DNA of 64,000 bases from Brevibacillus agri (GTDB taxonomy: Bacteria; Bacillota; Bacilli; Brevibacillales; Brevibacillaceae). Below are positions 48,078-57,027 of the stretch, in pieces; the first letter of the stretch is position 1; each line of letters opens with the position of its first letter. A program made the translations under genes and the position numbers. Below the pieces are notes generated by a model. That model did not search any database and was not told where the DNA came from. It was given only the letters and a program-made list of their open reading frames with translations. The DNA lies in the NCBI RefSeq assembly GCF_004117055.1, contig NZ_CP026363.1, positions 3,464,001 through 3,528,000 of the forward strand. The letters are read 5' to 3'.

Positions 48078-48091
48078 GTCAGACGTCTGAC
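48078..48091. promoter_or_regulatory. 14-base perfect palindrome upstream of deoB (candidate operator)
   Basis: GTCAGACGTCTGAC, 47 bases before the deoB start codon, flanked by further partly symmetrical bases. The size and place suit a dimeric repressor of the nucleoside operon. The regulator is unknown. Confidence 0.5.
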
Positions 48092-48109
48092 CTGATGGAG
48101 ATAAGCTTG

Positions 48110-48132
48110 CTCCGCCTCGGACTCGGGCGGAG
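48110..48132 (-). other. Hairpin between xerD and deoB
   Basis: CTCCGCC and GGCGGAG arms with a nine-base loop. No T run follows, so termination of xerD transcripts here is uncertain. Confidence 0.5.
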
Positions 48133-48198
48133 TCATCTGTGTTTCTTTTGTCTAGCGTTGTCGGGGGTATCTTCATCGTATCCCAAGCCGCATCGGCA

Positions 48199-49086
48199 TT
48201 ACGCTCGCGGATGCGTTTTGGCATAAATGTCCTTGATCCTCGTCCGGGTCACATGCGTGTAGATTTGTGTCGTGGAAATATCCGCATGCCCGAGCATCTC
48301 CTGTACCGAGCGCAAGTCCGCCCCGTTTTCCAACAGGTGGGTGGCAAAAGAATGACGCAAGGTATGCGGCGTAATCTCCGCCCGGATATTCGCTTTCGCG
48401 GCATAGCGCTTGATAATTTTCCAAAAGCCCTGACGCGTGATCTGCTTGCCCAAATGATTGAGAAACAAGGCTGACTCGCCCGTCCCCTTCACCAGCTTGG
48501 GACGTCCTGCCTGCAAATAGTGCCGGACCATCTGAATGGCGACGGAGCCAAGCGGAATAATCCGTTCCTTGGAGCCTTTTCCCATGCATTTGACAAAGCC
48601 CATATCCAGATTGACATCCGCTTTGTCCAGATTGACCAGCTCAGAGACGCGGATGCCTGTCGCATACAGCAGTTCCAGCATCGCCTTGTCCCGCAGCCCG
48701 GCCGGGTGATTGACAGGGGGACTGTCCAGAAGCCGCTCCACTTCGTCAACCGAGAGCACTTTTGGCAAGCGCTTTTCGATTTTGGGCGTCTCCAGGTGGA
48801 TCGAAGGATCTTTGTCGATGATTTTGTCCCGAACGAGAAACTGGTAGAAAGCGCGAATGGATGCCATATTGCGCGAAAGCGTCGCGGTTGCCCGCCCCTT
48901 TTCCCGCAGGACGAGCAAGTAGCCGATGATGTGCGTCCGCGTTGATTCCTCGATCCGGGTCACGCCCTGCTCGTGCAAATACGAGGTATAGGCGACCATG
49001 TCCCGCTGATACGATTCCAGGGTGTTGCGCGATAGCCCCTTTTCCACAGCGAGGAAATGGATAAATAGATCAATCAGACTGTCCAT
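48199..49086 (-). CDS. xerD: Tyrosine recombinase XerD
   Basis: 295 residues. SAM-like N-terminal domain and a catalytic domain with Arg in [21 protein letters not shown], and [15 protein letters not shown] giving R-K-HxxR-H-Y. It resolves chromosome dimers with its partner XerC/CodV. ATG at 49086 behind AAGGGG. Same neighbours as B. subtilis ripX. Confidence 0.95.
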   Translation of the reverse strand: MDSLIDLFIHFLAVEKGLSRNTLESYQRDMVAYTSYLHEQGVTRIEESTRTHIIGYLLVLREKGRATATLSRNMASIRAFYQFLVRDKIIDKDPSIHLETPKIEKRLPKVLSVDEVERLLDSPPVNHPAGLRDKAMLELLYATGIRVSELVNLDKADVNLDMGFVKCMGKGSKERIIPLGSVAIQMVRHYLQAGRPKLVKGTGESALFLNHLGKQITRQGFWKIIKRYAAKANIRAEITPHTLRHSFATHLLENGADLRSVQEMLGHADISTTQIYTHVTRTRIKDIYAKTHPRA

Positions 49087-49174
49087 GAAGCTGTCCCCTT
49101 CAGGTGATAAGTATCCTGTATTGCTTTCCACATCGAGTAAAAATCTCCTGCTGCCCGCACACAAAAAAGTGCAT

Positions 49175-49414
49175 TTACTCTCCCGTCAAATAAAACAACT
49201 GCAACCGCGCGAGGTAGCCGTCCAGGTCCTGTGTTTGCGGGGAATTAATCAGTTTCACGACCTTCACGGCATTCCCGTGCGGCTCGTGGTATGGGTCGGC
49301 CGGCAGCAATTTTTCCGCAAGCAACGTGATGATACCGTAAGAGAGCAATGAGCACGTCACGAATAACAGCAAAAAGCGAAGCGCCTCCATCATCCGGCGA
49401 TACGGGAACCCCAT
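49175..49414 (-). CDS. yqzK: YqzK-like small membrane protein (DUF4227)
   Basis: 79 residues, one membrane segment (about 12-34), then a short extracytoplasmic part. It sits upstream of xerD, as yqzK does in B. subtilis, where fur follows directly. Function unknown. Confidence 0.82.
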   Translation of the reverse strand: MGFPYRRMMEALRFLLLFVTCSLLSYGIITLLAEKLLPADPYHEPHGNAVKVVKLINSPQTQDLDGYLARLQLFYLTGE

Positions 49415-49471
49415 CTGTCCACCTCCCTGCTCTCTTCATATGTATGCACTTGTCTCTTCGCCCATGCGGCT

Positions 49472-50602
49472 CTACAGCGGAAGCTCCTGCAGCACATCGT
49501 CGAGCGGCGTGTACGGCAAGTTCAACGAACGGGCGACAGCCTCGTAAACGATATGTCCGTTTAGCACGTTGACCCCGCGCGCCAAGGCCCGATGCTGGGA
49601 AATCGCCGCCCGATACCCTTTGTTGGCGAGCAAAAGCCCGTACGGCAGCGTCACGTTGGACAACGCAATCGTCGAGGTGCGCGGTACCGCCCCTGGCATG
49701 TTGGCCACCGAATAGTGGACGACGCCATGCCGGACATACGTCGGGTCGCTGTGGGTGGATATGCGGTCGACCGTCTCGATGGAGCCGCCCTGATCGATTG
49801 CCACGTCGACAATGACCGAGCCAGGCGACATCGTCTTGACCATCTCCTCCGTGACCAGCCGCGGAGCGCGGGCGCCGGGAATGAGCACGGCTCCAATCAG
49901 TAAATCCGCGTCTTTTACCGCTTCGGCGATGTTGTAGGAGTTGGACATCAGCGTCTGCAGCCTGCCGCCAAACATTTCATCCAGTTCGCGCAGCCGGTTG
50001 GCGTTAATGTCGAGCAAACTGACATTGGCCCCAAGCCCGATCGCCATTCGCGCCGCATTCGTCCCGACGATGCCCCCGCCTACAATGACGACGCGCCCAG
50101 GCAAAACACCGGGGACCCCGCCCAAAAGGACGCCTTTTCCGCCGTGTGGCTTCTCCAGAAACTGCGCCCCGATCTGAACGGACATCCTCCCCGCCACTTC
50201 GCTCATCGGCATGAGCAGCGGCAGTGCCCCGCTGTCGGTCTGGATCGTCTCGTAGGCGATTGCCACCACTTTTTTCGCCCGCAACTGCTCGGTCAGCTCC
50301 CGCTCCGGCGCGAGGTGCAGATACGTAAACAGAATCAGGTTTTCCCGGAAGTACGGGTACTCGTCAGGCAGCGGCTCCTTGACCTTGCAGATCATGTCGG
50401 CGTTTTTCCACACTTCCTCTGCCGACGGCTGAATTTCCGCCCCTGCTGCGGCATAGTCTTCATCGGTAAAGCCGGAGCCTACTCCCGCCTGCGTCTCTAC
50501 CAGCACGCGGTGTCCTGCTTGCCTGTAGGAGCTGGCGCCAGCAGGAGTAAGCCCGACGCGGTTTTCGTTATTTTTGATCTCTTTCGGTACGCCAATAATC
50601 AA
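49472..50602 (-). CDS. ald: Alanine dehydrogenase
   Basis: 376 residues. N-terminal [20 protein letters not shown] and VKEPLP (catalytic Lys), substrate His in YLHLAPE, NAD site [13 protein letters not shown]. It oxidatively deaminates L-alanine to pyruvate. The start is TTG at 50602; AGGAGG lies 11 bases upstream, a long spacing. In B. subtilis ald is elsewhere; here it separates fur from yqzK. Confidence 0.94.
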   Translation of the reverse strand: MIIGVPKEIKNNENRVGLTPAGASSYRQAGHRVLVETQAGVGSGFTDEDYAAAGAEIQPSAEEVWKNADMICKVKEPLPDEYPYFRENLILFTYLHLAPERELTEQLRAKKVVAIAYETIQTDSGALPLLMPMSEVAGRMSVQIGAQFLEKPHGGKGVLLGGVPGVLPGRVVIVGGGIVGTNAARMAIGLGANVSLLDINANRLRELDEMFGGRLQTLMSNSYNIAEAVKDADLLIGAVLIPGARAPRLVTEEMVKTMSPGSVIVDVAIDQGGSIETVDRISTHSDPTYVRHGVVHYSVANMPGAVPRTSTIALSNVTLPYGLLLANKGYRAAISQHRALARGVNVLNGHIVYEAVARSLNLPYTPLDDVLQELPL

Positions 50603-50686
50603 AAGCCATCTCGCCTCCTGTCTCCATGTACTGTTCTAGGATGCCACAGGAAAACGTCGGCCATTACAAAAGCGCCGAAAGAGAAA

Positions 50687-50717
50687 AGAAAAAAACTTCT
50701 CCGTTCCCAGAGAAGTT
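50687..50717 (-). terminator. Terminator of fur
   Basis: AACTTCTC and GAGAAGTT arms with a run of seven T on the minus strand; the stem begins four bases after the fur stop. Confidence 0.85.
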
Positions 50718-50720
50718 GGC

Positions 50721-51185
50721 TTATTTGAAGTCCTCCACGTTTACTTTGTCAATGCAGCGACCGCAAATCCCGTAAAAGGTAAGACGGTGGTCGGTAATAG
50801 CAAAGTTGTAAACATTCTTGACCTTTTCTTCTGCACTGACAAGCAAGTCTTCAAAAATCTCGTCCACAGTGCCGCAGTTGAGGCAAATGAGGTGATGGTG
50901 GTGGTAAGCCGCATTGTCATCGCGAAGGTCGTATCTGGCTACCCCATCGCCGAAGTTCATTTTATGAAGGATTTTCAAGTCGCTCAAAAGCTCAAGAGTT
51001 CTGTATACAGTCGCAAGCCCGATTTCGGGCGCTTTATCCTTCACCAGCAAATAAACATCTTCCGCACTCAAGTGATCTTCTTCATTTTCCAGCAAGACGC
51101 GAACAGTGGCTTCACGCTGTGGTGTCAGCTTGTAGTTTTGTGAATGCAACTGTTGCTTGATCTTCTCTAATTTTTCTTCCAACAT
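50721..51185 (-). CDS. fur: Ferric uptake regulator Fur
   Basis: 154 residues. Winged helix (LTPQREATVRVLLENEEDHLSAEDVY, residues 20-45), metal ligands in YHHHHLICLNCG and a second structural Cys pair in CGRC. It is an iron-responsive repressor. ATG behind GGGAGGGG, own promoter at 51221-51250 with a Fur-box-like site upstream. Confidence 0.94.
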   Translation of the reverse strand: MLEEKLEKIKQQLHSQNYKLTPQREATVRVLLENEEDHLSAEDVYLLVKDKAPEIGLATVYRTLELLSDLKILHKMNFGDGVARYDLRDDNAAYHHHHLICLNCGTVDEIFEDLLVSAEEKVKNVYNFAITDHRLTFYGICGRCIDKVNVEDFK

Positions 51186-51220
51186 TAATGCCCCTCCCCG
51201 CTCGCATGAAACCTGTTCCT

Positions 51221-51250
51221 ATTATAGTAGAGGGGCGTCGAATAAGTCAA
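51221..51250 (-). promoter_or_regulatory. Sigma-A promoter of fur
   Basis: TTGACT, an 18-base spacer and perfect TATAAT on the minus strand, 35 bases before the fur start codon. Confidence 0.75.
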
Positions 51251-51267
51251 ATGCATGAGTTCTTACC

Positions 51268-51282
51268 TGATAATTATTCTTA
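51268..51282. promoter_or_regulatory. Fur-box-like site upstream of fur
   Basis: TGATAATTATTCTTA matches the 7-1-7 Fur box TGATAATNATTATCA at 12 of 14 fixed positions. It overlaps the spoIIM stop codon and begins 17 bases upstream of the fur -35. PerR, whose box is similar, is an alternative. Confidence 0.5.
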
Positions 51283-51906
51283 ATTGAGCACGAGCTGCAT
51301 CAGTCTCGGCGACACAAACGTCTCGAACAGAGCGGCCAGCGTCAGCACGCCCAGCATGGAAATGACCAGCACGGTATAGCCCATGAAATGCGGGGCAATG
51401 ACATCGCGCTTGCTCAACAGCCGGGTCTGGATCAGCCGGAGAGAAAAAGAAATTCCGCTCACGCCGATGATGAACAGAGCCGGAACGACGAGCAAATTTT
51501 GCGGGAGTACGCCGAGCATGGCGAACGTCACGCCTTTCCACTGCAACTGGCTGACTAAAAAGCCGACGGTAAATCCGACGACGACTCCTTTGAGAAACAG
51601 CATCAGCAAAATCATCGGCAGGCCGATAATGGATAAGCCCAGCACCCACATGATCGCGACCGTTTTCGCATAATGCCCGAACGACTGCTGAAAATGGGCG
51701 CTCGTCTCCGGGATGCCGCTCGTGCTCAGGCTGTTAAAAAAATATTGCAGAAAACCGTACAGCTCCTGCTTTTGCGAAAGTGGCAGCGAGTTGACGAGCA
51801 CGGCACCGAAAATAATCCCCATGGTAAACAGGACAATCGTAAACCAATAGAGCGACTGATGTTCTCTCATATAGGATTGGATAGTTTGTCCGACTCGTGA
51901 ACGCAC
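51280..51906 (-). CDS. spoIIM: Stage II sporulation protein M
   Basis: 208 residues, about five membrane segments (family of DUF95 type). Part of the SpoIIDMP machine that dissolves septal peptidoglycan during engulfment in the mother cell. GTG start behind GGGAGGGG. Lies between fur and the EndoQ-like gene as in B. subtilis. Confidence 0.93.
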   Translation of the reverse strand: MRSRVGQTIQSYMREHQSLYWFTIVLFTMGIIFGAVLVNSLPLSQKQELYGFLQYFFNSLSTSGIPETSAHFQQSFGHYAKTVAIMWVLGLSIIGLPMILLMLFLKGVVVGFTVGFLVSQLQWKGVTFAMLGVLPQNLLVVPALFIIGVSGISFSLRLIQTRLLSKRDVIAPHFMGYTVLVISMLGVLTLAALFETFVSPRLMQLVLN

Positions 51907-51940
51907 GGTTCGTCCCCTCCCGCTTCGCTGATTACTGTAC

Positions 51941-51969
51941 AGCTTATGCGCCGGAGACGGGGGCTATGA
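51941..51969 (-). promoter_or_regulatory. Possible sigma-E promoter of spoIIM
   Basis: On the minus strand: TCATAGC (-35, consensus KMATATT, 5 of 7), a 14-base spacer and CATAAGCT (-10, consensus CATACAMT, 6 of 8). Mother-cell expression of spoIIM is known in B. subtilis. Confidence 0.5.
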
Positions 51970-51972
51970 CAG

Positions 51973-53142
51973 TTAGGACAAGATCACCTTTCCGTAAGTT
52001 CCCGCGCCGCCTTTTTGCACGTTCAAACAACCTGCCCTGCCTGCCACGATCAGCTTGGCAATTTTTTCGCCGACGACATGTGCCAGTTCTTCCTCTGTCG
52101 CTCGGTGCACGACATTCATCTGCGTGCCAAACGCGTGATACAGCTTGGCGAGCAGCTTCGGCCCGACTCCCGGGATAAATTCCAGCGGAAACTGCTCGAT
52201 ATAAGGCGGGCGAAACGCAGGGTGCGCTCCGGCTTCCCGGTCTGCCAGCTCGTCGATGCGCGCAGCCACGCCGCGCACGATCCGCTTGTGTCCGCACTCG
52301 GGACATCTCCCTTTTGCGTCTGCTGGCAAAAGCGACTGGCAGCCCTGGCAAGCGGTTTGGTGGTATTTGCCCAGTTGCGGATGCAGGCCGTAATTCACCG
52401 TCACCCCTCTGCCGCCCTCGCGGCGAATCGCTTTTGCCCACTCGGCGAACGAACGCGCTTCCATCGCGATGCTTTGATACTCTCGGCCGATTTTGCCGAG
52501 GGAGTGCGCATCGGAATTGGTGAGAAACGTTTTGGCGTGCAGCTCGGACAGCCGATCCGCCATGTCCGTATTCGCGCTCAGCCCAAGCTCTACAGCGTAG
52601 ATGCGGGACGGGTCGAGCACATCCGCCAGCCGATCTGTACAGCTTCCGTACAGCCCTTTGTGCGGGGTGAAAATGTGCGCCGGAATGAGCATCCCGCCCA
52701 ACTGTTCCACGGCATCCTGCAGCTCGCCAATCCGGGCAGCCACGCGCTGGGAGCTGAGCTGGACATTTTTGCAGCGCTCGGCAAGCCAGCGGGTCCATTG
52801 CTGCATGTTAGCCAGCCTCGGCAAGTAGACGAGGAAGTGAGCCGCTCCCCGCCCCGGCTCCTTGATTTCCAGCTCGCAGCCGAGAATCAGCATCGTCCCT
52901 TTGTATAAAATCCCTCCGTCCGCATGCTCCGTCGCCGCTCCCGCCTCCAACAGAGACATTAGCTCGTCCTGCACCTCCGGCGAATGCGCGTCGATAATCC
53001 CGATGACATCCATTCCCTTTTTTTCCGAAGCTTCCTCCAAAATTTTCGTCAAGGTCATCTGGCGCGACGCGGTAATTTTCACGGGCTTTCCGGTCCACGT
53101 TCCGCCTATGTGGATGTGCATGTCGCAAAAATAAGTCTGCAT
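51973..53142 (-). CDS. Endonuclease Q family protein (PHP domain, YqxK-like)
   Basis: 389 residues. N-terminal PHP metal site (CDMHIHIGG), DAHSPEV, LTNSDAHSLG; zinc finger CQGC...CPECGHKR (about 270-295); C-terminal helix-hairpin-helix FIPGVGPKLLAKLYHAFG. EndoQ enzymes nick DNA 5' of deaminated bases (deoxyinosine, deoxyuridine), shown for archaea and some Bacillus species. It overlaps the nudF stop by one base (TAATG). In B. subtilis this is yqxK. Confidence 0.88.
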   Translation of the reverse strand: MQTYFCDMHIHIGGTWTGKPVKITASRQMTLTKILEEASEKKGMDVIGIIDAHSPEVQDELMSLLEAGAATEHADGGILYKGTMLILGCELEIKEPGRGAAHFLVYLPRLANMQQWTRWLAERCKNVQLSSQRVAARIGELQDAVEQLGGMLIPAHIFTPHKGLYGSCTDRLADVLDPSRIYAVELGLSANTDMADRLSELHAKTFLTNSDAHSLGKIGREYQSIAMEARSFAEWAKAIRREGGRGVTVNYGLHPQLGKYHQTACQGCQSLLPADAKGRCPECGHKRIVRGVAARIDELADREAGAHPAFRPPYIEQFPLEFIPGVGPKLLAKLYHAFGTQMNVVHRATEEELAHVVGEKIAKLIVAGRAGCLNVQKGGAGTYGKVILS

Positions 53143-53705
53143 TACCCGTTCAACTGCTTTCGGAGCAGCATGTTCTCCCAGGCAAACAGCGCCACTACCG
53201 TTTTCGCATCGCGAATCTCCCCGCTGCGGTGCAAGGCGTGCGCTTCCTCCAGTGTCAGCTCAAGCGCGTCCACGAACTCATCCTCGTCCGGCTTGCTCTC
53301 GCCTTTTTTCAGCCCTGTCGCGACAAACACATGCAAAATCTCGTCGGCGAAGCCTGGCGAGGTGTAAAACGAGCTGAGCGGCTCGTAGTGGCTCGCCACA
53401 TAGCCTGTCTCTTCTTCCAATTCGCGCTTGGCGCAAGTCAGTGGCTCTTCTCCCGGCTCCAGCTTGCCTGCGGGAATCTCGACAATCGTCTGCTCCAGCG
53501 GCTTGCGAAATTGCCGCACCGCCACCAGCTTGTTGTCATCCGTCAGCGCCATGACGGCAACCGCTCCCGGGTGATTGACGATCTCCCGCTTCGCTGTATG
53601 TCCGTTTGGCAAAAGCACCTCGTCGACCTTCAGACTGATAATCCGTCCCTCGTAAATCGGCTGGCTGGCAATCGTTTTTTCGTACAAGTGGTCTTGCTTG
53701 CTCAC
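53142..53705 (-). CDS. nudF: ADP-ribose pyrophosphatase (Nudix)
   Basis: 187 residues. The Nudix box GKLEPGEEPLTCAKRELEEETG is complete. It hydrolyses ADP-ribose to AMP and ribose 5-phosphate. I chose GTG at 53705 with AAAGGATG upstream, giving an N-terminus comparable to B. subtilis NudF; earlier ATG codons sit too close to the site. Confidence 0.92.
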   Translation of the reverse strand: MSKQDHLYEKTIASQPIYEGRIISLKVDEVLLPNGHTAKREIVNHPGAVAVMALTDDNKLVAVRQFRKPLEQTIVEIPAGKLEPGEEPLTCAKRELEEETGYVASHYEPLSSFYTSPGFADEILHVFVATGLKKGESKPDEDEFVDALELTLEEAHALHRSGEIRDAKTVVALFAWENMLLRKQLNG

Positions 53706-53810
53706 ATTCATCATCCTTTTTTTCAGCTTGGTCGTTCTAATTCGATTCCTCGCTCCATAAGTTGGGAGCATAAAGCTTGTCCACACTCATTGTATCGGAG
53801 GAGATTGTGA

Positions 53811-53951
53811 ATGAAAACCTATGTCAGCGAAAAGCAATTGCGGATGGTTGGAAAAGCATGGGAAATCAAGGCCGCTCTCCGCTCCTGGTCAAATAAAGAG
53901 CTAACGCTTCAAGAGTATTTGACGAAGCGGACAAACGCTGCTCGCCGCTGA
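53811..53951 (+). CDS. mciZ: Mother-cell inhibitor of FtsZ, MciZ
   Basis: 46 residues. The central stretch LRMVGKAWEIKAALRSW closely matches the VLVGKAWEIRAKLKEY region of B. subtilis MciZ (40 residues), which caps FtsZ filaments and blocks Z-ring formation in the sporulating mother cell. ATG at 53811 has a strong GGAGGAG site. It is divergent from nudF, as in B. subtilis. Its last 86 bases overlap the 3' end of the DUF3866 gene on the other strand. A sigma-E-like promoter (GCATAAA, 13 bases, CATTGTAT) is present but weak. The identification comes from sequence memory and position. Confidence 0.85.
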   Translation: MKTYVSEKQLRMVGKAWEIKAALRSWSNKELTLQEYLTKRTNAARR

Positions 53952-55074
53952 GCGCCTCCGCCGGATACGACAGGCTTTTCCCCAAAAGATCGGCGGCCAA
54001 AACAGCCGTCTGAAACGGAACCGGGTCCTCTCTCCAGCTTCTGCCCATTGTGGAAAAGGACAAGCCGTAGCCTTTTTCCAGCGCATCGAGGCGCGCGACA
54101 GACGGCGCTGGTCCATATGCCAGCCTGTGTCCGGCCCGGCTGTCTGTAATCGCTGCGAGCTGCTCTTCGATAATCGCATCGCGCTCGTCGCCAAGCCGCG
54201 GCAACGTCACCAGCACGGGGCAGAGGGCAAATCTGCCGAGGATCGCAGTCGTATGATGGCTGATGCCGTAATGGCGACTGCGCTGGTCGGCAAAGCTGAT
54301 GCGCGGAATAAAAAAAGGCGTGCCTCCCAGTGCCGACACGGCGTGAATCACTTCTGCCAACTGGACGCCGGAAAAACCGTAGGAAGTGCCCGTTCCCGCA
54401 ACGCCCGGGCCAAGCATGCAGACGATGACATCGGCCCGCTCCACATGGCGCGCGGCCAGCAAGCCGCTATGAATCGTCACCGCCTCGCGATCGCCGCCCC
54501 ACGCATGTCCCGTCGTAATCGTCGCCGTCAAGTTGCCCGACCGGGACAACTGTTGGACGTGACGGCTAAGCGCAATCGGCAGCGAAGCCGCATCGGGCAT
54601 GACATAGACTAACCGCAGTTGCGGATCGTTTTCTTTGAGCGCAAGTATTGCCGGCGGCAGCAGGCTGTGCAGCTCGCCGATGAGCACAGGCGTACCGTCC
54701 AGCGACAGGTCCGGCTGCCGAAACAAGTCGTGAAAAGGGCTGGCCTGTTCTTCGACCGCATCCACTGCCAACTGCCAGGGCGAATAGCGCATTTTCATAA
54801 TATGTCCCCATTTGCTCGGCATGACGTCGCGGCTTGCCTCTTCCCCAGTCTTGCCGACGACCAGATGAAACCCGCCCGTCCCGAGTTGCAGGCGCAGCGC
54901 CGTCGTATTGAGCAGGAGCGTATCGCCGATGCGGTAGTCCTCCTGGGCAAACGAAAGTGCCTTCTGCGGGCCAGCTTCCTCCCCGGCGCAAGCAGCCAAC
55001 TCGACCTCCAGCACTTGCATTCCCGCGTGCTTTTCTCCTATACGAATGACCGTGCCCGTCACCAGATACAGCAT
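53866..55074 (-). CDS. DUF3866 family protein
   Basis: 402 residues, soluble, no signal. It is a conserved Firmicutes family of unknown function; recognisable parts are KWGHIMKMRYSPWQL, VCMLGPGVAGTGTSYGFSG and DQRSRHYGISHHTTA. ATG behind GGGGGAGGAG. Its C-terminal 28 codons run through mciZ on the opposite strand. Confidence 0.82.
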   Translation of the reverse strand: MLYLVTGTVIRIGEKHAGMQVLEVELAACAGEEAGPQKALSFAQEDYRIGDTLLLNTTALRLQLGTGGFHLVVGKTGEEASRDVMPSKWGHIMKMRYSPWQLAVDAVEEQASPFHDLFRQPDLSLDGTPVLIGELHSLLPPAILALKENDPQLRLVYVMPDAASLPIALSRHVQQLSRSGNLTATITTGHAWGGDREAVTIHSGLLAARHVERADVIVCMLGPGVAGTGTSYGFSGVQLAEVIHAVSALGGTPFFIPRISFADQRSRHYGISHHTTAILGRFALCPVLVTLPRLGDERDAIIEEQLAAITDSRAGHRLAYGPAPSVARLDALEKGYGLSFSTMGRSWREDPVPFQTAVLAADLLGKSLSYPAEALSGEQRLSASSNTLEALALYLTRSGERP

Positions 55075-55144
55075 GCTCCTCCCCCTCGTCCCGCTCCTTC
55101 CTACAGTCTATGACAGACAACGTTTGTCCCAATCATCCATTCGC

Positions 55145-55181
55145 AAAAAAGCAAAAAGCGGAACCCCCATCGGGATTCCGC
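55145..55181 (-). terminator. Terminator of the mce-yqjE genes
   Basis: GCGGAATCCC and GGGGTTCCGC arms with TTTTTGCTTTTTT after them on the minus strand, 10 bases after the peptidase stop. Confidence 0.9.
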
Positions 55182-55191
55182 CAGCCTGTTC

Positions 55192-56316
55192 CTACTGTTC
55201 TTGTACTTCTGCGATGATAGCGAGCACCAGCTCGGCTGCTTTGTTCAGTTCAGCGATTGGCATGCGCTCGTTTTTCGTATGAATTTCCTCGTAGCCGATG
55301 GCAAAGTTCACGCTCGGGATGTTGTAGCCGTTGAACACGTTGCCGTCGCTGCCGCCGCCGCTTGCGACAAGCTCCGGATTGCGGTCAATGCGCTTGACTG
55401 CGCCGATCGCTTTTTGCACGACTGGCGTTTCTTCATTGAATTTGTAGCCGTGGTACATGAAGATGACGTTGTTCTCGCAAGTAGCGCCCATCTCGGCTGC
55501 CGCTTCCTCGAACGCTGTCGTCATTTTCTTCACTTGCGCTTCCAACTTGTCCATCACGAGACTGCGCGCTTCGGACCAGATTTCCACGTAATCGCTGACG
55601 ATGTTGTACGCCTTGCCGCCTTCGAAACGCCCGATATTCGCGGTGGTATCCGCGTCGATGCGTCCCAGCGACATGCGGGAAATCGCCTTGCTAGCAACGG
55701 TGATCGCGCTGATTCCATCCTCTGGGTTGACGCCAGCGTGAGCGGCTTTCCCATGGATTTTGGTGACGATCCGGTACTGACCCGCACCTGCCACCGTAAT
55801 TTTGCCGACAGGGCCTTCAGAGTCGAGAATGAAGCCCATCTCCGCCTTGAGCAAGCTTGCGTCCAACGCGCGGGAACCGACCAGACCGGATTCTTCCCCT
55901 ACGGTCAAGACAACCTGGATCGTTGGATGGGGCAAGTTTTGTTCCTTCAGCGTGCGAATGCCTTCAAAAATAGCAGCAATCCCCGCCTTGTCATCCGCTC
56001 CGAGAATGGTCGTACCGTCAGAGTAGATGTAGCCATCGCGGATTTGCGGCTTGATGCCGTTACCTGGCACAACGGTATCCATGTGGCTGCTGAACAAAAT
56101 CGCCGGACCGTTTCCTGTGCCTTCCAAGGTCGCAATCAAGTTGTTGGCGCCATGGCCTGTCTTCGCTGCTGCGTCATCCTCTTCGACCGTAAAGCCCATC
56201 TCGATCAGCTTTTGTTTCAGCACCTTGTTGATGGCTGCCTCGTTTTTCGTTTCGCTGTCAATCTGCACGAGCTCCAGAAACTCGTTTAGCAAACGTTCTT
56301 CGTTGATCGCACTCAC
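55192..56316 (-). CDS. yqjE: M20-family metallopeptidase, tripeptidase T-like (YqjE)
   Basis: 374 residues. Zinc ligands: FSSHMDTVVPG, LGADDKAGIAA, VGEESGLVGSRAL, LDSEGPVG, and the late His in GYEEIHTKNERM. Dimerisation domain in the middle (about 175-285). It probably trims short peptides in the cytoplasm. GTG at 56316 behind GGGAGG. Confidence 0.9.
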   Translation of the reverse strand: MSAINEERLLNEFLELVQIDSETKNEAAINKVLKQKLIEMGFTVEEDDAAAKTGHGANNLIATLEGTGNGPAILFSSHMDTVVPGNGIKPQIRDGYIYSDGTTILGADDKAGIAAIFEGIRTLKEQNLPHPTIQVVLTVGEESGLVGSRALDASLLKAEMGFILDSEGPVGKITVAGAGQYRIVTKIHGKAAHAGVNPEDGISAITVASKAISRMSLGRIDADTTANIGRFEGGKAYNIVSDYVEIWSEARSLVMDKLEAQVKKMTTAFEEAAAEMGATCENNVIFMYHGYKFNEETPVVQKAIGAVKRIDRNPELVASGGGSDGNVFNGYNIPSVNFAIGYEEIHTKNERMPIAELNKAAELVLAIIAEVQEQ

Positions 56317-56417
56317 ACTCGTTACCTCCCGATTACTTGCCCGATTTTGGTACATATTCACAAGTTCCAGTATACCGCAAAAAAATTTTTTCTACTACGA
56401 AATCGCTCGCGATTCTT

Positions 56418-56831
56418 TTACGCTTTTGGATACTGGCACAGCTCGTACAGGACGCCGCCCGCCGCCTTCGGATGCAAAAATCCGATCAGAGCGTCGTGCG
56501 CACCGGCTTTCGGCACTTCGTGAATGAGCGCCACTCCCTGCTCCTTCAACTGCTGCAATCGGCTTGCCACGTCATCTACGTCGAACGCGATATGGTGCAC
56601 CCCTTCGCCCCGCTTTTCGATGAACTTGGCAATCGGGCTGTCCGCCGAAAGCGGTTCCAACAGTTCGATCCGGCTTTCTCCGATCGCCAAAAACGCTACG
56701 TTTACTTGCTCACTCTCGACTTTTTCCGTCCCAACCAATGTCAAGCCCAACTGCTCGGTGTAAAAAGGGAGCGACTGCTCCAGACTTTTTACCGCAATTC
56801 CGATATGGGCAATCTTGTTTGGTGCGCTCAC
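56418..56831 (-). CDS. mce: Methylmalonyl-CoA epimerase
   Basis: About 137 residues of the glyoxalase/VOC fold. Metal ligands are the His in KIAHIGIAV, the His in GVHHIAFDV and the Glu in GGVLYELCQ. It interconverts (2R)- and (2S)-methylmalonyl-CoA in propionyl-CoA metabolism. GTG at 56831 suits the AAAAGGATG site better than the ATG pair inside it. In B. subtilis the order yqjC-yqjD-yqjE includes a carboxylase subunit; it is missing here between mce and yqjE. Confidence 0.85.
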   Translation of the reverse strand: MSAPNKIAHIGIAVKSLEQSLPFYTEQLGLTLVGTEKVESEQVNVAFLAIGESRIELLEPLSADSPIAKFIEKRGEGVHHIAFDVDDVASRLQQLKEQGVALIHEVPKAGAHDALIGFLHPKAAGGVLYELCQYPKA

Positions 56832-57027
56832 AGCCATCATCCTTTTCGCAAATGGTTGTCTCTTCGGCTACATTTCGGTACAATCCTGTTGAGGTCACGC
56901 ATTCGTGTTAAAGCTAAAAAAACAATCAAGGTTGTTCTCTTTTCATTCTAGCATAGCTAGAGTCGAAATTACCTGATATTTTCCTCTCATTTGGTCATTT
57001 TCCGATCTGAAAGGAGGTTTTTCCACC

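Noticed and set aside
56946-56962. TCTAGC-ATA-GCTAGA palindrome
   Set aside because: It is short and AT-rich and overlaps a likely promoter region; chance occurrence cannot be excluded, and no regulator is suggested.
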